A stretch of 25,000 nt of DNA from Prorocentrum cordatum (Eukaryota > Sar > Dinophyceae > Prorocentrales > Prorocentraceae), in NCBI GenBank assembly GCA_963575745.1, contig CAUYUJ010020545.1, positions 1 through 25,000 on the forward strand. Reading direction: 5' to 3'. Of this stretch, positions 1-8,418 are shown in pieces; the first letter of the stretch is position 1; each line of letters opens with the position of its first letter. Under the pieces are notes generated by a model that was not told where the DNA came from, searched no databases, and was given only the letters and a program-made list of their open reading frames with translations. The position numbers were made by a program, and so were the translations under genes.

Positions 1-2
1 TC

Positions 3-530
3 TACCAGTACCAGCAGCACGGCGGCTACGGGACGAGGCTGGGAAAGGGTGGGGCAGGAGAACACAGAGAGCATGGAGAGAGTTGGGAAGGACAAAGGCC
101 CAGGAAGCCGAAGAAAACGGGGACCCAAGTGGTCCACGAGCTCTTGCAGCAGGCCAGGTCTCCAAACACTGATCTTGGACCAGAACATGTGGCCACTATC
201 GAGGCCTTGTATGAATCGGTCAAGCAGTCCAAAGATTCCCAGCTCCCTCGGTCTCAGGTCATCCATCGTATCGAACGTAAGCTCAAAGCCAAAGAATCCC
301 AGTTGGAAGGCATCCAAGGGGACATTCAAAATTGTGACAAGGTCCTGGAAGCCGTGGAAGCCCAGAAAGCCTACCTCCAGGAGCTCGAAGCAGAAGTCCA
401 ACAAGAAATCGTGGATCTTCGGGACGGATCTGACAGGTACGGAGGCCCTCAGGAAGATTCGGAGAAAGATAAGAAGTTGGGCGCCTGGAATCGTGTCGTT
501 GGTGGGCTACCAGAATACGTTAGGGATGAT
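3..530 (+). pseudogene. LINE protein, N-terminal coiled-coil segment (frame 3)
   Basis: Frame 3 is open from base 3 without a start codon, so the protein begins to the left of the window. It reads a Gln/Gly/Tyr-rich stretch, a basic segment (PRKPKKTG), then from about 129 a charged, heptad-like region with repeated Glu/Lys/Leu/Gln (ERKLKAKESQLEGIQ, LEAVEAQKAYLQELEAEV) typical of a coiled coil. Such N-terminal segments in LINE proteins serve oligomerisation or RNA binding; that role is inferred. The frame runs into an (AT)n tract at 529-546 and ends at a stop at 636-638, while similar-looking protein continues in another frame. The internal ATG at 129 is not a convincing start because the frame is open far upstream of it. 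Confidence 0.7.
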
Positions 531-546
531 ATATATATATATATAT
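529..546. repeat. (AT)9 microsatellite inside LINE coding sequence
   Basis: An uninterrupted AT tract sits exactly where coding character passes from frame 3 (ending VRDDIYIY) to frame 1 (starting IYQRWQEELHAA). Expansion or contraction by a number not divisible by three is the simplest cause of the frame break. Confidence 0.9.
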
Positions 547-1039
547 CAACGCTGGCAGGAAGAGCTTCATGCGGCAAAGGCAGGGGAAGAGGAAAGTCCC
601 ACCCCGCCTCAAAGAGGGTTCGCGATGCCAGTGGATGAGCAAGGGGAAACAGTCACATCCGATCAGACAGGCTGGTACGATCGTGATCTTGAAGACTTCA
701 TACCCAAGCCCCTGGCAAAGAGCGTGGGCAAAGGGCAGAAGAAGAAAGGTGGAAAAGGTGGCATTAATAAAAGACCCTCTGAATTGGACCTCAGTGGGCT
801 TATATCCAAACTCCAAGAATCAGAGTCCTTCAAGGCCATCGGGGGGGACCAGGATGCAGAATCCCTGGAGGCATTCAAGAACGTCAGGGGCTATGGGAAG
901 ATGCTCAAAGCCCAAGGCAACCACCCCGAAGATAAGCAGGGTTACCGCAAGGGCCCACCCGAGGCCACCAGGTTGGACGCCGCCAGAGGTTTGGGACCCG
1001 AAGGGGCACCTAAGGAGGGGGATGCGGAGCCGGCGTGCT
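547..1039 (+). pseudogene. LINE protein, linker segment between coiled coil and endonuclease (frame 1)
   Basis: After the AT tract, protein-like sequence continues in frame 1: RWQEELHAAKAGEEESPTPP, then a Gly/Lys-rich patch (GKGQKKKGGKGG) and a hydrophilic stretch with LDLSGLISKLQES, ending at a stop at 1042-1044. The endonuclease that should follow is in frame 2. The second break therefore lies around 1000-1045, possibly at the G-run near 1016-1020. The long frame-2 ORF formally starts at ATG 569, but its product between 569 and about 1040 is low-complexity and does not resemble the flanking protein, so frame 1 is taken as the ancestral reading. Domain identity of this linker is unknown. Confidence 0.6.
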
Positions 1040-4000
1040 CCTAGCGCTGACCCTGGAGGGCTTCCAGACCAGTGCCCGTCCAAGCACAAGAAGGAGAATA
1101 AGAAGAGAGGGGCGAAGAAGAAAGAAGTCCCTCTAAGGTTTGTTACCCTGAATCTCAATTCTTGGAATTCAGGGGAGCCTCTTATCAGCGGGATAGAGGC
1201 GGATGTCATCTTCATTCAGGAACACAAAGTTTTGGAGAGCAAAATCTTAAGTGTAGCGAGCTCGCTACGAAAAAAGGGCTGGAAGGTGTTTGCAACCCCA
1301 GCGGTCCCTGGGCCCCGCAAGAATCCGTCTGGAGGAACGATGATCTTGGTCAGAAGGCACCATGATGTATGGAGAGAAGAAGGGCCAGGGCAGTTCAAGA
1401 TAGCAGGTAGGGCCACCCAGTGCTACATGCGCGCGCACGCTTATGGGGTCATCTCCTTGTACAGCATCTACCTCATATCGGGAGGCGGGGTAGGCCCGGC
1501 CAACTTGGAATTGATCAGGAAGATAGGTGATCATGTACTTTCGCATGGTAAAGCAAGCATTATAGGGGGAGATTGGAACATCCCATTAGGGATAAGCTTA
1601 GACTACTTGGCGGTAGACAAGCTGGACATGAGGTTCCAATCGGATGTTAGCATGCACACGTACGTTTCAGGTGAGCATGCGTCTATCTTGGACTACTTCC
1701 TGATTAGCAGTCTCCTTTCACATGCAGTTGAGAAGGTAGAAGTAGACTTGGATTTACCAAGCAAACCCCACAAGGCAGTGGTGCTCCAGTTAAGGCAAGA
1801 CACCCAGCACATTAGGGTCAGAATTGCCAAGAAACATCAGAAAGTCCCAGTCGAAGAAGCTATTGGGCCTTCGAGGGCCCCTCCAAGCTACGATGAGATC
1901 TTAGACAAGTTGGAAGAGTTTTTGGCAGGCATGAAGTTAGACCCTGAGGAATCAGGCAAAGAAGGATACATGAGCCTCTCTCCTGAAGATGTCATGTACC
2001 AGGACGGCATTCATCTTCTAGATGAATCTTACGCGGCTTGGAATGAAAAACTTCGGTCTGAAGTCTATGAAGCGACCCAAACAGTTCCAGAAGGTTTTCT
2101 GATTGGTTCGACGCCAGAGTTCAAAGAAGTACCACTCTCTGCACTCTTGATGGGCAAGTCGTACGGAAGAGTAAGCCCCGAGCGGGCTCTAGGGTGGGTT
2201 GCACACCGCCTTGAAGAGATTGGGACACATTATGTTACATGGGTGGAGGCCCCAGCAGGCACTCCTATTGGTAGAGTCCTCGATAAGTTGCTGAAGCAGT
2301 TAGAAGACCTACCCGAACATGGAGGCCCATTTCGCAAGTTCCGGAAGGAAGGGGAGATCTTTCACACCCCACTCAGCGAGGCGGCCAAGGAATTGCGACT
2401 CAAGGCTGTCGGCATCGAAGAGTTACAGCGACTTGTATATGGGTATAGGAATGCATGTCAGAAGTTTGAAGGGGCAGATAGGGAGACTAGTAAGGGAAGC
2501 TGGGAAGCCTGGGGCGAGCAAGCTGCGGAAGGAGGAGGTTCCCAGATTTACAGGCATCTAAAGGGCCCTGAAGAATTACACGAAGAAGTAACCTTGACAG
2601 ACCACGGGCCCTCATCTTCTCTGCCCAACCTCGTCCAAGCACAACTCGAATCTTGGGGGGAGAAATGGCAGTCCACTCCAGAACCCCAGAGACTCCCCGA
2701 ATGGCTCCAATTTCGGTCACGATATTGGGTCCCAGCAGAAGTCCCACCTGCCAAGCTCAGGAAGATTGCCCGAGGATTCAAAACCAGGACATGCCAGCCT
2801 GATGGGTACCACCCGAAGCACATTGGCATGGCCTCCGACGACGGGCTGATGACGCTGGGGAAGATTTATGTCTTAATGGATATGCTAGGGGTAGCACCTT
2901 CCTCCTTGCATGAATTGCAGTTATTACTTGCCAGGAAGCACAAGGGAGGAGGCAGAAGATGTATTGGGCATCTGTATGCATTCATTAGGGTTCATGGCAA
3001 GTTGGGAAGCAGATACTGCAAAGATTGGGAAAGGGAGCACGGCCTTGGTGCCCCGTTTAGTGCCAGCCAGGGCCGTTCCCCAGAGGATACGGTATGGCGG
3101 CAATCTGCTAGGAGCGAGGCCCTGGCGGGCCAAGGAGGACATTACCTCTCTCTCCTATGGGGCCTTAAGAGCTTCTACGAGATGGTGGATCGCCATTTCT
3201 TATTTGAGCATGGTTTGGCTTTCTCGTATCCCCAGCATGTCATGGTCTTCTCTCTGCATTTGTATCGATGGGCAAGAAGAGTATTTATGGATGGATGCTA
3301 TTCTACTAAGCTTTTCCCAGGGAGGGGGATTACAGCAGGGGCATCCCCAGCCACATATGAGGCGAAGACCTACCTTCTCCCTGTCATGACAGAACAGCTA
3401 GAAGAAGGGCTAAGCACTAGCTTGCATATTGACGATCTCACGCTTTCGAGCTTTGGCATGAGCATCAATGTTGTATTAGAGAAGTTGGTTGAGCTGGCCT
3501 TCCATATCCGCAGCCGACTCCATGAATTGAAGCTGAAGTTGGCGATGCCGAAGATTAGTATTGTGGGCAGCTCAGGAGAGCTGGTTGAAAGAGCCAAGAA
3601 GACTCTTGGGATTTTAGCAGGTACTGCAGGCTGGGGAGTTGAGAACTTAGGTATCGACTTCTCTGCAGGTAAAACTGCTAGGTATACGGGGGCTCGTAAA
3701 GTCCGTCGGCGTAGGTGGCTGGCCTTGACAGCCAGAGCCAAGCGCCTAAAGGGGATCAGGGGCAAGAAATCCAAGGCCCTGCGGTCCCGTTTCTACCTTA
3801 CGGGAGTAAGGTCTACCATCCATTATGGGGCGGGAACCTCTGGGTTCACGCCGTCAGAAATATCTAGGTTGCGATCTCTTTCGGCAGATGCTTCCGCCTT
3901 CCACCTCAGGTCAGGACAGAGTGATTTGTGGTGGGCTACACTGGATCTCCAGGACCCGCTATCTCTTGCAGGAGCTTGCCTAGAGCGTTACTGCCAGGAA

Positions 4001-5692
4001 TGGTGGCGAGCTACATCTCCAAGACCTGAGCTGGAAAGGCACGATGACCAACTGACAGTATTTGAATTGCGGGATGCGTTCTTAATTGCTCAGGATAGGT
4101 TGACCCACACAAGGTGCACTTCATGGCTTGGAAAGGTGTGCGGCCCTATCTCACAAGTGCTGTTATGGCTTAGGAAAGGACAGTGGGCCATTTTTAGCCC
4201 AACACACTTTGCCTCATTTACGGGCAAAGAGTTCAATATAACAGAGACACCTCCCAGAGTGGTCTCAAAGGAGTTCGTTGCAGATATAAAGGAACAGCTG
4301 ATCCAGCAGCATGTAGGTAGGGTGTTACCGTCAACCAGCCCCATAGTCGAAAGGGGGCTATGGACGGAGGGTTTTAAAACTGCACTTAGGAGGGCTTCGA
4401 AGAAGCTCACGTTTAAGCAGGTGCAGTCGGTTAGGTCTATCTACTGTGGAAGTTACACCACGGGATCCAAGCTTCAAGCTTGGGGTTTTGAAACAGACGG
4501 GATATGCCCATATTGCCATAAGTTGGACACGGCATACCATCGCATATGGGAGTGCCCATTCTTTCAAGAAGCTAGGGATGAATATTTAGAAGACTTTCAA
4601 ACCAATGCCCTGGCCCAGGGGCCTGAGGACCCTTTTTTCAGCAGGCTATGGGCACCCAGGCAAGAACTAGAGAGTCCCATAGGAGATTGGGACGTGATAC
4701 ATTTTAACGAAAGGGGAAGATGCCCACCTGGCAACTTCGCAGGAGACCTCCCGATCTTTATAGATGGAAGTGGTCTCCACCCAACCTTACCTGGGGTTGC
4801 CAGGGGAGGATGTGCAGCTGTGCAGCTCAACCAGGAGGGGGCCCTCCTTCGAGCAATTAGGACCCCGCTGCCTGGCTTCTACCCCCAGAATTCGGGGCAC
4901 GCCGAGCACGGTGGGCTAGGTCTAGCAGTAGCTTTCTCAGACTACCCAAGGACGGCTCCCATTATCGCCGACTACTCGGGACTTTTCAAAGGCCAAGACC
5001 CCATCAGAGTGCTAACAGGCACTGATCAATTTGCTGGGTTCTGGAGGGCCATTGCTCGCACAGTGGAACCCCAGCATTGGCCAGAGCTCCAAAAGGTAAA
5101 AGCCCATAGGAGCACCTCTGAAGCCACTACAGATCAGGAGCGGTTCCTAATACAGGGCAACAAGGCAGCGGACTGGCATGCAGGCCAGGCGGCAGCCAGC
5201 CATGACATTGACCCTGGCATTATAGAAGAGCATGACGCCAGCGTAGAGCTCTACACCAACCTTCTGATAGGAGTAGGGCGCATGCTAGACCTCTGGCCCC
5301 ACAGGGAAGAGCTATATGGGAGTTTAACCAAAGTATCGGCACCTCGAATACCGAGGCCCTTTGTGGACTATCACCAGCCACATTGGACTGGAGCGAGTTT
5401 CAGATGTATACGATGCTTTGCGGCGGTAGGGCCCAAATCCACCAAACCTTGCAGGGCACAGCCTGTAGCGCTCAGGAACACTCTTGAGACTGCGAGGCCC
5501 TTGCAACATGCATTACAGGTGGGTTGGATTGTAGGGTCCCGTTTGCCTATACTGTTTTGTGTCCGTTGCGGGGCTTTTGCAACTGGCTCAAAGTTGGGCA
5601 AGAAGCTCATGAAGCCGTGTGACAATAAAGTTTCCTCGGAGCTCCGCAAGCTCCGCCGTGGACAGGTACCAGCAACCGCTCTCCATTTTTAA
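1040..5692 (+). CDS. LINE protein: APE-like endonuclease - reverse transcriptase - CCHC finger - RNase H
   Basis: About 1,550 codons without a stop (the ORF is formally open from ATG 569). Endonuclease 1136-1800: LNLNSW at 1148, QEHK with the catalytic Glu at 1220, GGDWN at 1565-1579, LDYFLI with Asp at 1691, closing His at 1769; the usual SDH end reads SKPH. It would nick target DNA for priming. Reverse transcriptase about 2700-3800: SPEDTVWRQ, motif A LLWGLKSFYE (3152-3181), motif B GRGITAGASPATYEAK, motif C HIDD (3425-3436). Gly at 3161 stands where the metal-binding Asp of motif A is expected. CCHC finger at 4505-4555 (C-x2-C-x7-H-x4-C). RNase H 4740-5190: Asp 4763, Glu 4904, Asp 4970, His 5105 and Asp 5171 all present. 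The C-terminus has two Cys-x2-Cys pairs (about 5404-5620), zinc-ribbon-like. Family assignment is firm; activity is doubtful. Confidence 0.92.
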   Translation, partial: PSADPGGLPDQCPSKHKKENKKRGAKKKEVPLRFVTLNLNSWNSGEPLISGIEADVIFIQEHKVLESKILSVASSLRKKGWKVFATPAVPGPRKNPSGGTMILVRRHHDVWREEGPGQFKIAGRATQCYMRAHAYGVISLYSIYLISGGGVGPANLELIRKIGDHVLSHGKASIIGGDWNIPLGISLDYLAVDKLDMRFQSDVSMHTYVSGEHASILDYFLISSLLSHAVEKVEVDLDLPSKPHKAVVLQLRQDTQHIRVRIAKKHQKVPVEEAIGPSRAPPSYDEILDKLEEFLAGMKLDPEESGKEGYMSLSPEDVMYQDGIHLLDESYAAWNEKLRSEVYEATQTVPEGFLIGSTPEFKEVPLSALLMGKSYGRVSPERALGWVAHRLEEIGTHYVTWVEAPAGTPIGRVLDKLLKQLEDLPEHGGPFRKFRKEGEIFHTPLSEAAKELRLKAVGIEELQRLVYGYRNACQKFEGADRETSKGSWEAWGEQAAEGGGSQIYRHLKGPEELHEEVTLTDHGPSSSLPNLVQAQLESWGEKWQSTPEPQRLPEWLQFRSRYWVPAEVPPAKLRKIARGFKTRTCQPDGYHPKHIGMASDDGLMTLGKIYVLMDMLGVAPSSLHELQLLLARKHKGGGRRCIGHLYAFIRVHGKLGSRYCKDWEREHGLGAPFSASQGRSPEDTVWRQSARSEALAGQGGHYLSLLWGLKSFYEMVDRHFLFEHGLAFSYPQHVMVFSLHLYRWARRVFMDGCYSTKLFPGRGITAGASPATYEAKTYLLPVMTEQLEEGLSTSLHIDDLTLSSFGMSINVVLEKLVELAFHIRSRLHELKLKLAMPKISIVGSSGELVERAKKTLGILAGTAGWGVENLGIDFSAGKTARYTGARKVRRRRWLALTARAKRLKGIRGKKSKALRSRFYLTGVRSTIHYGAGTSGFTPSEISRLRSLSADASAFHLRSGQSDLWWATLDLQDPLSLAGACLERYCQEWWRATSPRPELERHDDQLTVFELRDAFLIAQDRLTHTRCTSWLGKVCGPISQVLLWLRKGQWAIFSPTHFASFTGKEFNITETPPRVVSKEFVADIKEQLIQQHVGRVLPSTSPIVERGLWTEGFKTALRRASKKLTFKQVQSVRSIYCGSYTTGSKLQAWGFETDGICPYCHKLDTAYHRIWECPFFQEARDEYLEDFQTNALAQGPEDPFFSRLWAPRQELESPIGDWDVIHFNERGRCPPGNFAGDLPIFIDGSGLHPTLPGVARGGCAAVQLNQEGALLRAIRTPLPGFYPQNSGHAEHGGLGLAVAFSDYPRTAPIIADYSGLFKGQDPIRVLTGTDQFAGFWRAIARTVEPQHWPELQKVKAHRSTSEATTDQERFLIQGNKAADWHAGQAAASHDIDPGIIEEHDASVELYTNLLIGVGRMLDLWPHREELYGSLTKVSAPRIPRPFVDYHQPHWTGASFRCIRCFAAVGPKSTKPCRAQPVALRNTLETARPLQHALQVGWIVGSRLPILFCVRCGAFATGSKLGKKLMKPCDNKVSSELRKLRRGQVPATALHF

Positions 5693-6345
5693 GATGTAGG
5701 CCCAGTTTAGGAGTTACTATTGTCTGGTGTTATATGGTTTATAACGACGTGGCCCCACCCCTCCTAGGATTTGTCGCCTGGGAATGCCCTTGGGGACCAA
5801 TGGTGATGGCTGACATTGAGGTCTTAACATTAGCACTGACTGCAGCAACGCACTGTCAGCCATGCCAGGCCCTTAGAGGTAACCATGCTTCCTGGGCCTC
5901 ACACTGCGGGCGGGCCCACCAGGATATGACACAAATCTCATATCCAGCTGCCTTGTCCGCCAAAGCACGGAGCGGCATGTAATATTAACCGCTTCAACAG
6001 TACGGGGAACCAGACTCTCTTGGGGAGGGGGAAGGGGGGTCATTCTTGTTGTGTTGCTGCTGCTGTTCCTGCCTTGCCCCTATGCCTGCGGCGCTGTTGG
6101 TTATGGGGAAGGGATGCCTCCGCGACCTCGAAGCTGCTCTGGCAGCAGGCTGGGGGAGGAGGAGAATGTGTGCGTGGGGGTGTTTGTGTGCGTGTGTGTG
6201 CTGTTTGTTGCGTGCGCGTGTGGTGGAGGAGGAGGCCTCCCCCCCACCCCGTAGCAGCATCAGCAGTGGCAGGGCAGACACACAACACTGTCCATAAGTA
6301 GCCTTTCTATCAAACTAGGGACTTTGGCTTGGAGGGCGAGCGAGG
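5693..6345. other. LINE 3' region and GC-rich spacer, no gene seen
   Basis: Up to about 5990 the base composition resembles the LINE and may be its 3' untranslated region. From 6000 to 6290 the sequence is simple: G-runs, TGTTGCTGCTGC and GTGTGTGCGTGTG tracts. Open frames here exist on both strands but are compositionally trivial. A pyrimidine-rich stretch ending in AG at 6317-6318, about 30 bases before the ATG at 6349, could act as a splice acceptor for the next gene, including for spliced-leader addition, which dinoflagellates use. Confidence 0.4.
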
Positions 6346-6348
6346 GCA

Positions 6349-6744
6349 ATGGAGCCTGTGGCCAAGAAGATGCCGAAGTGCAAGCCCACGCTGCCCAAGC
6401 CCAAGCCCAAGCCCAGGCCTAAGCCCAGCAGCAGCAGCAGCAGCAGCTTGGCGCCGAGACCCATCGGGACCAAGCCGGGAGAATACGGCTTCTATGGTCC
6501 TGAGCCGTACCTTAGGCCTAAGGTCTCGAGTGGGGGTGGGAGCGCTAAAGCACCGCTCCCACGGGAGCCGCCCCCGGCCCACCTCTTGAAGAAGAGCAAG
6601 GGCAAGGGGAAGGCCAAGCGCAAGCTCAAGATTGACCAAGTTAAGATTTTGAAAGCCAACCTGTCTAAGGTCCAGGAATATGTGCGCCACCTCAAGTGCA
6701 AGCTGAGGGACCTTGGCGTATCCAGCAGTTCTGACGTGGAATGA
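6349..6744 (+). CDS. Possible small Lys/Pro/Ser-rich basic protein, unknown function
   Basis: An ATG-to-TGA frame of 131 codons. The product is very basic: alternating Lys-Pro (PKPKPKPRPKP), a Ser run from a CAG/CAGC repeat, a GEYGFYGPEPYLRPK segment, a Lys-rich patch (KKSKGKGKAKRKLK) and a C-terminal amphipathic helix (about residues 95-125, KILKANLSKVQEYVRHLK) that could be a short coiled coil, ending in an acidic tail. I do not recognise the family. The mixed composition of the second half argues for a real protein; the simple first half argues for caution. A pyrimidine tract plus AG about 30 bases upstream is compatible with trans-splicing. It could also be a piece of a larger split gene or a chance frame. 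Confidence 0.4.
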   Translation: MEPVAKKMPKCKPTLPKPKPKPRPKPSSSSSSSLAPRPIGTKPGEYGFYGPEPYLRPKVSSGGGSAKAPLPREPPPAHLLKKSKGKGKAKRKLKIDQVKILKANLSKVQEYVRHLKCKLRDLGVSSSSDVE

Positions 6745-6764
6745 GGGCTGCCCAGTTAGGCAGC

Positions 6765-6840
6765 GTAGGGCGAGTAAGAATAAGGGTCTATATAATAGTT
6801 TATAAGGGTCTCCTTTCTTCTATAACAGTACTCGCCCTAC
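6765..6840. repeat. Short inverted-repeat (hairpin) element, 76 bp
   Basis: The 12-base arm GTAGGGCGAGTA at 6765-6776 is perfectly inverted at 6829-6840. The AT-rich loop holds the word ATAAGGGTCT twice (about 6780 and 6812). This resembles a tiny foldback or MITE-like insertion; no target duplication is evident. Confidence 0.5.
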
Positions 6841-7106
6841 AAATTAGGAGTAGACCAGGTCCTCCTAGGCGTTGGTGCCAACTCGCCCAGTCAGTGCTGC
6901 TGGGATTTTTGATTATAAAAGGGACCCACACGTCATGAGGGGTATGAGGATTGAGGAGCAATCAGATGGGGTAGAAGGGTCCCGCCTCCCCTCTTCCCCC
7001 CTGCCCTACAACGTGGCCAACACGTTCGGCCAGCTGATACCAGCTGCTGGGCAGGGAGGGGCATGGAGGGAGAGAGTACCTCCCCGCATTTCCTTTTCTC
7101 CTTTCT

Positions 7107-7163
<57 letters not shown>

Positions 7164-7307
7164 GGTCGGATTTGAGCTGTGCCCACTTTAGCGTGCTTTA
7201 GCGTTCTGCTCGTCTTGACCTTTGGAGTCTTGAGTCTTGAGCCCCAGCACAGGAATTAGCCTGACGCACCCATCCATATGCAGTTGTGGGTACAGCAGTG
7301 GTGGGGG
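6841..7307. other. Spacer with a CT microsatellite
   Basis: No gene is supported. A pure (CT)n tract runs from about 7109 to 7160. A TATA-like word (TATAAAAG) occurs near 6915, but dinoflagellate promoters generally lack TATA boxes, so it is not called a promoter. Confidence 0.5.
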
Positions 7308-7620
7308 CCCCCTATGAGGCCGCGAAGCGTGTGAGGGGTGTGCCAAAATGGGCGCGGTGCGCTCGTGCGAACGTTGGCATTCGGGCCTTCGGTGGGACTC
7401 TCTAAGGGACCGCGAAACGTGTGAGGGGTGTCCCAAAATGAACGCGGTGGACGCATGCGAACGCTAGCATTGGCGCCTTCAGTGGCGCTCCCTATGGGGC
7501 CACGAAGCTTGTGAGGGGTGTGCCAAAATGGGCGCGGTGGGCGCATGCGAACACTGGCATGTGGGCCTTCGGCTGGGCTCCCTATGGGCCACGAAACGTG
7601 TGAGCGGTGTGCCAAAATGG
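7308..7620. repeat. Tandem array of a 90-bp unit, about 3.5 copies
   Basis: Equivalent points (GAAGCGTG, GAAACGTG, GAAGCTTG, GAAACGTG) occur at 7324, 7414, 7504 and 7593, a period of 90, 90 and 89 bases. Each unit carries the conserved words GTGTGAGGGGTGTGCC, CAAAATGG and GGGCCTTCGG. Divergence between units is modest. Because 90 is a multiple of three and the unit has few stops, both strands stay open; the minus strand encodes a 30-residue repeat (RPFWHTPH, RGPIGS). I regard it as a minisatellite rather than a gene. Confidence 0.9.
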
Positions 7621-7794
7621 TTGCCTGGTTCGGAGGGCAGAGAGGCAGGGATCGGAGGAGGAAGGTGGAGGGAGGAGGGGGCAGCGGGAGGAGCGCGGGG
7701 CGTTGTCATTTTCAAAACGAGGACCCAGCACCACAGGATGGCTGAGAAAAAGAAGGGCTGGCGGCGCGCACAAGGGGGTAGGGGGAGGGGGGAA

Positions 7795-7891
7795 GGCTTC
7801 TTAGAAGCACCCTGCTTCTTAGAAGGCCCCGGCCTCACGTCTACAGACAAGGCCCGCGCCTGCCAAGAAGCAGGGGCGCTTCTAAGAAGCC
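7795..7891. repeat. Inverted repeat, 26-27 bp arms around a 44-base loop
   Basis: GGCTTCTTAGAAGC at 7795-7808 is perfectly inverted at 7878-7891, and CCCTGCTTCTT at 7810-7820 pairs with 7865-7875, so the two arms form one long stem with a one-base asymmetry. The arm itself contains the palindrome CTTCTTAGAAG. Confidence 0.8.
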
Positions 7892-8019
7892 GCTCCCCGG
7901 GGCCCCATGCCCTCCTCGGCGCGTGGCCGGAAGGGGTGCCCGTCCATGGGCGGCCGGAGACGTCGTACACGTTGTGGTTTCGCCACTTGTGGCGCAGATG
8001 AGCTCCAGCCGCCCCAGGA

Positions 8020-8067
8020 CCCTCCTCCTCCTCCTCCTCCTCCTCCTCCTCCTCCTCCTCCTCCTCC
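8020..8067. repeat. (TCC)n microsatellite
   Basis: A pure CCT/TCC trinucleotide tract, on the opposite strand sense to most of the purine tracts in the window, which read GGA on the plus strand. Confidence 0.95.
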
Positions 8068-8170
8068 CTGGCACTGCTCCCTGCGCCCGGGCGCCCCGTG
8101 CTCGTCCGGGCTTTTCTGCGCCGGCCGAGGCCAGGCCTGGACGGTGCCGGCGACGTCGCGCCGGCTGCCG

Positions 8171-8209
8171 CGCAGGAGCACACGCCGGTGAACGCACCTG
8201 ACTGCTATC
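8171..8209. repeat. 39-bp dispersed sequence, copy A
   Basis: This segment (starting CGCAGGAGCACACGCC and ending ACTGCTATC) recurs at 10077-10115 with a single G/A difference. It abuts the left end of composite repeat copy I. Confidence 0.85.
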
Positions 8210-8224
8210 GAAGACGCCTGCGGC

Positions 8225-8418
8225 GAATTTCGAAGAAGTGCCACATAAACATAAACTGTTGGCGCTCCGCGCGGATTTCTCGGATCCGCGCCTGGGCCCC
8301 CCGGCGGCGCCTCGGTCGCCGCCTCTGGCGCGCTCCGCGCGCCAGGGAGGGGGGTCCAGCGCGAATCCAAGAAGTCCGCGTTGAGCGCCAACAGTTGACG
8401 TGTTTTTTCTTTTAGAAT
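8225..8418. mobile_element. Foldback (MITE/introner-like) element nested in composite repeat copy I
   Basis: Comparison with copies II and III shows that the left module should read GGCGAATCACCGCC continuously; here it is interrupted after GAAT (8225-8228) and resumes at GAAT (8415-8418). The insertion is therefore about 190 bases including one GAAT, a probable 4-bp target duplication. Inside, AACTGTTGGCGCT at 8254-8266 is perfectly inverted at 8384-8396, and pairing continues imperfectly for about 45 bases. An inner hairpin (CTGGCGCG/CGCGCCAG) lies near 8324-8345. The 3' end is TGTTTTTTCTTTTAG, a good polypyrimidine tract plus AG. A related foldback sequence is at 19120-19214. Confidence 0.75.

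Larger units (their letters stand above)
1..5990 (+). mobile_element. LINE-type (non-LTR) retrotransposon copy, 5' end outside the window
   Basis: One element accounts for the left quarter of the window. Reading frame is open from the first bases and carries, in order, a Gly/Gln-rich start, a coiled coil, a Lys-rich linker, an APE-like endonuclease, a reverse transcriptase, a CCHC finger, an RNase H and a Cys-rich tail, ending at the TAA at 5690-5692. This order is that of a single-protein non-LTR retrotransposon. The 3' limit is not defined: no poly-A tail or terminal repeat is visible after the stop, so 5990 is only an estimate based on the change to GC-rich simple sequence near 6000. The copy has two frame breaks and one substituted RT catalytic position, so it is probably inactive. 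Confidence 0.85.
7621..8170. other. Spacer with hairpin and TCC tract, no gene supported
   Basis: Contains a purine-rich stretch (7640-7800), the inverted repeat at 7795-7891 and a (TCC)n tract at 8020-8067. Open frames are present but show no recognisable domain. Confidence 0.4.

Noticed and set aside
569-1039. First 157 codons of the long LINE frame taken as its N-terminus
   Set aside because: This part reads as basic low-complexity sequence, while the coherent protein is in frame 1; it appears to be out of frame until about 1040.
6910-6920. TATA-box promoter
   Set aside because: A single TATAAAAG word in a lineage that generally lacks TATA boxes, and no gene follows.
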